In this document: one piece after another, positions 59,214 through 64,000 of the stretch | Layout: the number at the start of each line of letters is the position of its first letter | How positions within the stretch are numbered: position 1 is the first letter of the stretch | Source of the DNA: Corynebacterium matruchotii | Lineage (GTDB): Bacteria > Actinomycetota > Actinomycetes > Mycobacteriales > Mycobacteriaceae | Assembly: GCF_011612265.2 (NCBI RefSeq) | Contig: NZ_CP050134.2 | Location: forward strand, 372,001-436,000 | Reading direction: 5' to 3' | Length of the DNA: 64,000 nucleotides | Made by a program: the position numbers and the translations under genes | The notes under the pieces: model-generated | What the model was told of the DNA's origin: nothing | What the model saw: only the letters and a program-made list of their open reading frames with translations | Databases searched by the model: none

Positions 59214-59819
59214 CTAGGTAGGGCGTTGGTAGGACAATAAATACCGGTAGTACACGCCCCGCCGAATCCGGGCGCCGGGCAGAATCTTTGCGGCAGCCGC
59301 CCGGATCTCCGCCAGACTCTCCCGAGGCTGGGCCACCCGCACCCCAATGTCCCGCGCCTCCCGGTGCAGGGCCGACCCTATCGAAGCCACCGGAACCGAC
59401 AGGGCCGATATCACCCAGTCCGCCACCGATTTCCGGGCCGATAGCCCCACCACCAGAAACTGGCCGCCGGGCCGCAGCAGCTGGCGGACCCGGTACAGGG
59501 TTGGTTCCAGCTCCATGTGGTGCAGGGACGCCACCATGGTAATCAGGTCGAAAGACTGGTCGGTGGACAGGTCGTCGAAAAGCTGCGTGAGCAACGTGGC
59601 CTGCGGCAGTCGTCTGCGCGCCCGGGCAATGCTTGACGGGTCGGGGTCGATACCAACCAGGGTGGTGCAGTACGGCGATAACCGTTCTAGCAGCAGGCCC
59701 TCGCCGCAGCCCACGTCGAGCGCGGCAAGCCCAGAGCGGCCGGCGATCTGCCGCAATATCCAGGGGTGATACGCCGAATTATGATTCCAATATTCCGCGC
59801 CATCAACCCCACTAGACAT
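59214..59819 (-). CDS. SAM-dependent class I methyltransferase
   Basis: 201 residues from MSSGVDGAEYWNHN at 59819. Motif I AALDVGCGEGLLLERL, motif post-I VGIDPDPSSIARAR, and a DLITMVASLHHMELEPTL motif (as in UbiE/class I enzymes); RVRQLLRPGGQFLVVGLSA follows. The ATG lies eight bases inside the PhzF gene's 3' end on the same strand, so the two are coupled. A longer upstream frame overlaps PhzF and has no family match. Substrate unknown. Confidence 0.85.
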   Translation of the reverse strand: MSSGVDGAEYWNHNSAYHPWILRQIAGRSGLAALDVGCGEGLLLERLSPYCTTLVGIDPDPSSIARARRRLPQATLLTQLFDDLSTDQSFDLITMVASLHHMELEPTLYRVRQLLRPGGQFLVVGLSARKSVADWVISALSVPVASIGSALHREARDIGVRVAQPRESLAEIRAAAAKILPGARIRRGVYYRYLLSYQRPT

Positions 59820-60618
59820 GAATGGACCCCTCCACAATGGTCCTCGTGGCGCCCCCAACCCACACCGTGTCGGTGGCGTCATCAATATTGATGTGCACCA
59901 GCCCATTGCGGCCCACATTGCCGCCCTGCCGCACCATGTAACTGCCCTTCGCCTTCCCGGTGCGGGCAAACCACTGCGCCACCGAAGCATTCAGACTACC
60001 GGTCACCGGGTCCTCCGCAACCCCCACCCTGGGTGCGAACGCCCGAATCTCCCAACCATCAAAAGACCTACCAATAACGCCAACCATCAGCGGGCGGGAA
60101 TGCAGGAAATTGGGCCGTATCGACCGCACCACATCCGCCGACTCCACCTGAAGCACCGCCCAACCGGGACCATTATCCACCCACTGGTGATCCAACACCC
60201 GGGAAATCCCCAACGCTGTCATGTGCTCCGACAGGTCCTTGGATTGTAGCGGGCCGGAACGCAGCGTGGGCGGTGCGGCAAAATGCCACGACCCATCCAA
60301 TTTTCGCAACTGCACCAACCCCGCGCCGCACTCCTGCACCAATTCTGTCCGGTCCGAATCGCCCACCCATGCATGCGCCGACCCTAGCGTGGGGTGCCCG
60401 GCGAACGATAACTCCGCATTGGGCGTGAAAATCCGCAGCCGATAGTCGGCCCCCGGCTGGGTTGGGGCGAGTAGAAACGTGGTTTCGCTCAGGTTCGTCC
60501 ACCGAGCAATACGCTGCATTGCCGCATCGGTTAACCCGTCGGCATCGTGAATCACCGCGACCGGGTTGCCAGCAATGGGGGTTGCGCCGAAAACATCGAC
60601 TTGCGAAAAATTCCTCAT
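59812..60618 (-). CDS. PhzF family isomerase/epimerase-like protein
   Basis: 268 residues, PhzF/DapF-like fold: FSQVDVFGATPIAGNPVAVI at the start, NLSETTFLL (Ser/Glu active-site region), RIFTPNAELSFAGHPTLGSA and the second-half VGVAEDPVTGSLNASVAQWF. These are the standard PhzF landmarks, including the GHPTLGSA loop. Some members isomerise small metabolites, but most have unknown substrates. The downstream methyltransferase overlaps it by eight bases, so they may act together. Confidence 0.88.
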   Translation of the reverse strand: MRNFSQVDVFGATPIAGNPVAVIHDADGLTDAAMQRIARWTNLSETTFLLAPTQPGADYRLRIFTPNAELSFAGHPTLGSAHAWVGDSDRTELVQECGAGLVQLRKLDGSWHFAAPPTLRSGPLQSKDLSEHMTALGISRVLDHQWVDNGPGWAVLQVESADVVRSIRPNFLHSRPLMVGVIGRSFDGWEIRAFAPRVGVAEDPVTGSLNASVAQWFARTGKAKGSYMVRQGGNVGRNGLVHINIDDATDTVWVGGATRTIVEGSIHV

Positions 60619-60769
60619 GATGTCAATTGTGACACAACTAGTGCTATTGCTGTCCCTATTGGTCCGTGAATATGCTCATAAATACCTGAAATGACCAGTG
60701 GTTTTGTCAATGCGTACCGCTTCAAGTATAGTTTTCGACAGCTGCGAAGCACACTGTTGTGACGCACTA

Positions 60770-60842
<73 letters not shown>

Positions 60843-60938
60843 CAAAACCTCTATGTGTGGAATTTAAAGGCTTGATGGTTTCCATGGTGGTGATCCTTTT
60901 CGGCTGGAATCCGCATATAGAGTGTTTTAACTCAATAT

Positions 60939-61012
60939 GGCCCTGTGGCGCAGTTGGTTAGCGCGCCGCCCTGTCACGGCGGAGGTCGCGGGTTCAAGTC
61001 CCGTCAGGGTCG
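60939..61012 (+). tRNA. tRNA-Asp (GTC), copy 1
   Basis: 74 nt. Acceptor GGCCCTG with CAGGGTC, anticodon loop CTGTCAC (GTC), T-loop GGTTCAAGTCC, discriminator G as expected for tRNA-Asp. Identical in sequence to the copy at 61238. Confidence 0.97.
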
Positions 61013-61237
61013 CACATATGGCGAGAAGAATACACAATCTTCTCGTCATTTTCGCATTGCCGGGTAGGCGAGTGCGCTATTTCCCGTGCGGGACCCGGTT
61101 GCGGTGGGGGAGTGTGGGCGCAAACCAGGCCGCAAACCACGGCGTGAGCCATCATTCTATCCGGCATGTTACCAGCGGATTTGCCTATGTTTCGCCCCGC
61201 TGTGTATTGTTATCAATCGTGCACACGCATGCATCAC
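61013..61237 (+). other. Spacer between the two tRNA-Asp genes
   Basis: 225 bases in which I see no supported gene or terminator. The apparent ORFs here are GC-biased read-through that include the tRNA sequence itself. It may contain the promoter of the second tRNA unit. Confidence 0.4.
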
Positions 61238-61311
61238 GGCCCTGTGGCGCAGTTGGTTAGCGCGCCGCCCTGTCACGGCGGAGGTCGCGGGTTCAAGTCC
61301 CGTCAGGGTCG
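61238..61311 (+). tRNA. tRNA-Asp (GTC), copy 2
   Basis: Identical to 60939-61012 over all 74 nt, while the flanks differ. It is followed 22 bases later by tRNA-Phe, so the pair is probably co-transcribed. Confidence 0.97.
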
Positions 61312-61333
61312 CTGGCTGGTTTTCCAGCCAAGT

Positions 61334-61406
61334 GGCGCGGTAGCTCAGTCGGTAGAGCGTCCGCCTGAAAAGTGGAAGGTCACCAGTTCGATCCTGGTCC
61401 GTGCCA
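61334..61406 (+). tRNA. tRNA-Phe (GAA)
   Basis: 73 nt. Acceptor GGCGCGG with CCGTGCC, anticodon loop CTGAAAA (GAA), T-loop AGTTCGATCCT, discriminator A. A terminator follows immediately. Confidence 0.97.
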
Positions 61407-61410
61407 CAAC

Positions 61411-61440
61411 GAAACCCCAACAGTAATGTTGGGGTTTTTC
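61411..61440 (+). terminator. Terminator after the tRNA cluster
   Basis: AACCCCAAC (61413-61421) pairs with GTTGGGGTT (61428-61436) across AGTAAT, followed by TTT. Nine-bp stem with T run; a good Rho-independent terminator. Confidence 0.9.
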
Positions 61441-61492
61441 GCTTGTCGACGCCCCACCGGTGGGAGGTTTCCCGCTTTGGGCGTCGTAAAGC
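61441..61492. repeat. Facing pair of dispersed intergenic motifs (copies 8 and 9), hairpin
   Basis: GCTTGTCGACGCCC (61441-61454) faces GGGCGTCGTAAAGC (61479-61492). Twelve of fourteen positions pair, with a two-base internal mismatch, so the two motif copies make an extended hairpin. The loop contains the palindrome CCCACCGGTGGG. It lies between the tRNA terminator and the convergent lipoprotein gene. Confidence 0.65.
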
Positions 61493-61498
61493 TAAAAA

Positions 61499-62293
61499 TT
61501 ATGCGTTATTCGACGCCCCAGATCGAGCCCGTTCGGATTGCGTGGGGCGCTCGGCCGGTGTCGCCTTCTCGGAGGACTTCGGCGTGGGGTTCTTCTTGGG
61601 CTGCGCCGACACCTCAACCGGCAGATTCAACATGGCGGTGAGGCTATCAACAGCCTGTTGACATACCTCTTCCTTCGACGGCTTCGACATGGACCTCGAA
61701 TAAACATAACTGTTGAGCGTCACCGACAGCCTGCCGCGATTCGTCACCACACCGGCACTGCACTCGCTATCCCGACTGGCTTCCGTAAACTGGTCGAAAA
61801 CATACACATTCTCCGGCTTTGTCACCTTGAGACTGCTCAAATCCTTACCGTGCTTTATCACATCATCGTATTTGGAATTGTCGGTAGTAATCGACAACAT
61901 GCTATAACTGTCATCCTTTTCCGGGCTCTTCAATATGCAGTTGACAGCATAATTACTCGATTCCTTATCCGGGAGATGCTGTAACTCCCACCCCAGGCTT
62001 TGCCACTGCTCCTTCGTGATCTCCTCACAGGGGCTAAAAAGCATATTGCCCTGCTCTTCGGGGGCGAACGACCCCGCCCCGAGCGCCTTAGCGAACGTGT
62101 CACCCTTCTGAACATTCTGACCATTCCGGCCATTCTGCTCCGTGGGTAAACTCCCGGGGCCAGCCTGGGGTTGCCCCTGAGGCGCACCCGTGCCCGAGCC
62201 GCCGAACAGCGATGATGACGTCATTGTGGGAACGGCACACCCGCTAAGCAGTAGTACGCCTACAGTGACGAGGATGGAACGGAATGTACGCAT
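61499..62293 (-). CDS. DUF3558-type lipoprotein
   Basis: 264 residues from MRTFRSILVTVGVLLLSGCA. The lipobox LLSGC anchors the protein. After a Gly/Gln/Pro-rich linker, the folded part has FSPCEEITKEQWQSLGWELQ (the FDPCxxL..exxxxLG start of DUF3558), SNYAVNCILKSPEKDD, and SECSAGVVTNRGRLSVTL, then EVCQQAVDSLTAMLNLP. Two Cys pairs are likely disulfides. DUF3558 lipoproteins are common in Mycobacteriales; function unknown. Related to the two-domain protein encoded next to it. A longer start at 62308 is possible. Confidence 0.82.
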   Translation of the reverse strand: MRTFRSILVTVGVLLLSGCAVPTMTSSSLFGGSGTGAPQGQPQAGPGSLPTEQNGRNGQNVQKGDTFAKALGAGSFAPEEQGNMLFSPCEEITKEQWQSLGWELQHLPDKESSNYAVNCILKSPEKDDSYSMLSITTDNSKYDDVIKHGKDLSSLKVTKPENVYVFDQFTEASRDSECSAGVVTNRGRLSVTLNSYVYSRSMSKPSKEEVCQQAVDSLTAMLNLPVEVSAQPKKNPTPKSSEKATPAERPTQSERARSGASNNA

Positions 62294-62471
62294 GAATTCA
62301 TCTCCCATTCGAATGGTAGGTTGTTTGCTTACAGCCTAAGTGTCGGGTTACCCACGAATCGAATTATTACCCCATGGTTACGCCAAACACGCAGGTAGTT
62401 GTTTTATTTATGGGGGCACCCCGTGGGTTTATTGGAACAATTTTGCTTATGGATAATGGTTGGTGGGTCGG

Positions 62472-63806
62472 TTATTTATGAAGCACGTTTTCCAACCCCT
62501 CCGCTTTAAGATCGCTGATCGCCATGAGCTGGTCCGCGGCCCGCTGGCAGGCCTGCTCCTTCGTGGGCTTCGCCGCTTTCTCTCCCAACCGCAAGGTCAG
62601 ATTGAGCCGACCCCGGTTCGTCACCACACCAGCGGTGCATTCGTCCTCCGCAAGATCGGAATTCTTGTCGTAGAAATAGACATAATCCGGCTTATTTGCC
62701 TTGATATTCACAATATTTTTACCAATGTCCGGGGTGAGGAAATCAAGGTAATCCACGGCAATTTTCACAGCCTCGCCCGCATGCTCTCCCTCATCGGTGC
62801 TCGCCAGGAAACATTCGTATGCGTCCCCCTGGTCAGGACCAAGCTTGAGAGTCGGCTGCTCACCGCTCTTCACCTTGAGCTTTAACGATTCCCACTGCTT
62901 CTTCGTGATTTCCTTGCACGGGTTGAACGTTTTGTGAACCGCCTCATCATCGTCGAACTTGCCCACCCCAAGCTTTTGCCGGAACGTTTCGCCTGCCGAC
63001 GCCGAATCGGCGGGCTTTGTGGGTTTCGCGCCAGATACGCTTGGCGACGCCGCCGAGGTCGTCGGCGCTGGGGATGCTTGGACGGCCTGGGACGTGGGAG
63101 GCGCCGATGCTGCTGTGGGCGGTAACACTGGTAGGTTAAAAATCCCCTCCAAAACATCCACCGCTTTCTGGCAGGTTTTCTCCGCAGAAGGCGGAGCCAC
63201 CTTGTTGGAAAACTCGCCATACGACACCGCGACCCGGCCCTGATTCGTCACGGTGCCTGCCGAACAAATATCCCGGTAAGGCTTGTTTGAAGAATACAAG
63301 TACACGTAGCTTGGCTTGTTGATCTTCACATTATTCAGGCGCTCACCTTTCTCCAGCTCCTCGCTGAGCGGATTAAAATTCCCCGTAATGATCGTGGACT
63401 GGGCCGGTTCCGTCTGCTCCGGGATCACCTTGAGCGAACATATTGTGGACGATTCGGTGGTGCCGTCGTCTACCCGATTCACCTGCAACCCCAACGATTT
63501 CCACTGCTCCTCAGTCACCTCACGGCACGGGTTAAATGCGGGTTGGCTGTGCTGCTCGGGGCTAAATTTCCCAATCTCCAGTGCCTCACCAACCGTGCGG
63601 CTAGCAAAGGAATCCTGCTTCCCCGCATCGGTGGTTTTGGCATCGGTGCCGGAATCGCCGCTGTCTGAACCCTGCGATTGCGCCGTACCGGACGGTTGCG
63701 GATCACCGGAAGCCGATTGCGGCAGCACCGACGTTGGCAAAGCGCAGCTGCTGAGCAGCACAATGCTGGCGGTGGCAAGAATAATACGGGCATGCCTCAA
63801 CATCAT
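62472..63806 (-). CDS. Two-domain DUF3558-type lipoprotein
   Basis: 444 residues: MLRHARIILATASIVLLSSC with lipobox LLSSC. Two DUF3558-like domains: FNPCREVTEEQWKSLGLQVN ... ICSAGTVTNQGRVAVSYG ... CQKAVDVLEGIFNLP, then, after a Ser/Ala/Pro/Thr-rich linker, FNPCKEITKKQWESLKLKVK ... ECTAGVVTNRGRLNLTLR ... CQRAADQLMAISDL. Domain two most resembles the single domain of the 61499 gene, suggesting duplication. It follows a gene cut by the window edge in the same direction, with a two-base gap. Confidence 0.82.
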   Translation of the reverse strand: MMLRHARIILATASIVLLSSCALPTSVLPQSASGDPQPSGTAQSQGSDSGDSGTDAKTTDAGKQDSFASRTVGEALEIGKFSPEQHSQPAFNPCREVTEEQWKSLGLQVNRVDDGTTESSTICSLKVIPEQTEPAQSTIITGNFNPLSEELEKGERLNNVKINKPSYVYLYSSNKPYRDICSAGTVTNQGRVAVSYGEFSNKVAPPSAEKTCQKAVDVLEGIFNLPVLPPTAASAPPTSQAVQASPAPTTSAASPSVSGAKPTKPADSASAGETFRQKLGVGKFDDDEAVHKTFNPCKEITKKQWESLKLKVKSGEQPTLKLGPDQGDAYECFLASTDEGEHAGEAVKIAVDYLDFLTPDIGKNIVNIKANKPDYVYFYDKNSDLAEDECTAGVVTNRGRLNLTLRLGEKAAKPTKEQACQRAADQLMAISDLKAEGLENVLHK

Positions 63807-63808
63807 GA

Positions 63809-64000
63809 TTACGCTCCGCTCGTACTCGGGGCGGACTCGGGCGTGGATTCCGGCGCCTTCGGGGCTTCGGAAGTCTCGGGAGCATTCGAACCCGCCGGTG
63901 CATCACTGGGTGACTGCGCCTTCGGGGCGGATTCCGGTGCGGCCTTTTCCGTCGACGGTTTGGCAGTCTTCTCCGCCGGGGGCTCATACTTGAGAGCCAA
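63809..64000 (-). CDS. 3' part of a Pro/Ser/Glu-rich (probably lipoprotein) gene
   Basis: The C-terminal 63 codons of a gene that continues beyond the window. The visible part is low-complexity: ALKYEPPAEKTAKPSTEKAA, PESAPKAQSPSDAPAGSNAP and TPESAPSTSGA. By strand and spacing it is the first gene of the DUF3558 lipoprotein unit. Its family cannot be told from the tail alone. Confidence 0.55.
   Translation of the reverse strand: MALKYEPPAEKTAKPSTEKAAPESAPKAQSPSDAPAGSNAPETSEAPKAPESTPESAPSTSGA

Overview
The window looks like a chromosomal segment of a Corynebacterium or a close relative in the Mycobacteriales. The support is mycothiol synthase, a LANTG sorting signal, an actinobacterial EccC/EccD type VII secretion system (T7SS) without PE/PPE proteins, DUF3558 and DUF1707 proteins, and moderately high GC. 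The species cannot be named from the sequence. I see no rRNA, CRISPR array, complete insertion sequence or replication origin.

Layout. 1-4 kb: housekeeping genes (pabC-like 3' end, nitrobindin-like protein, lipid kinase, LmeA/DUF2993-like protein, mshD). 4.1-9.98 kb: a large LANTG-anchored DUF5979 surface protein with a strong terminator, a CPBP membrane protease and two unknown genes. 10-15.5 kb: a dihydrouridine synthase, an acetyl/succinyl-CoA transferase, a secreted beta-helix protein and a DUF1707 protein. 15.8-19.5 kb: a four-gene osmoprotectant-type ABC importer operon. 19.5-33.7 kb: T7SS core (eccD, eccC), four WXG100-like genes and a 1730-residue RHS polymorphic toxin with a PD-(D/E)xK nuclease tip, followed by its likely immunity gene. 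33.7-38.7 kb: lower-GC, patchy region of displaced toxin tips, immunity genes and three copies of an unrecognised small family (called MDF here). A fourth, frameshifted MDF copy overlaps the end of eccC. 38.9-44.6 kb: a DUF1877 gene, then a five-gene unit of two DUF418 membrane proteins, a small unknown protein and a NarL-type two-component system, then a paralogue of that small protein. 44.65-48.4 kb: second T7SS-linked block (degenerate MinD-like protein, EspI-like Pro-rich MinD ATPase, lytic-transglycosylase-like lipoprotein, Pro-rich lipoprotein, small membrane protein). 48.5-58.4 kb: tRNA-Lys, then an accessory stretch with immunity-type genes (Imm5-like, two SUKH), a hydrolase, an HhH-GPD glycosylase, a divergent ArsR/MFS pair with a clear operator, and an AT-rich YobI-like P-loop NTPase. 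58.4-64 kb: an ICMT-like methyltransferase, a PhzF/methyltransferase pair, tRNA-Glu, two identical tRNA-Asp, tRNA-Phe and DUF3558-type lipoproteins, the last cut by the window edge.

The unifying theme is T7SS-linked polymorphic-toxin biology. EccC/EccD probably export the WXG100 partners and the RHS toxin. The EspI-like ATPase and the cell-wall lipoproteins are probably accessory parts. The downstream orphan tips and immunity genes look like a record of toxin-tip exchange. The most unusual observations are: a 7-bp tandem duplication that frameshifts the eccC-linked MDF gene; the MDF family itself; two decayed orphan RHS tips with readable lesions; an EspI-like ATPase divergent from a MinD-like protein without a P-loop; and a dispersed intergenic motif, AGCTTGWCGACGCC. 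EccB, EccE and mycosin are not in the window.
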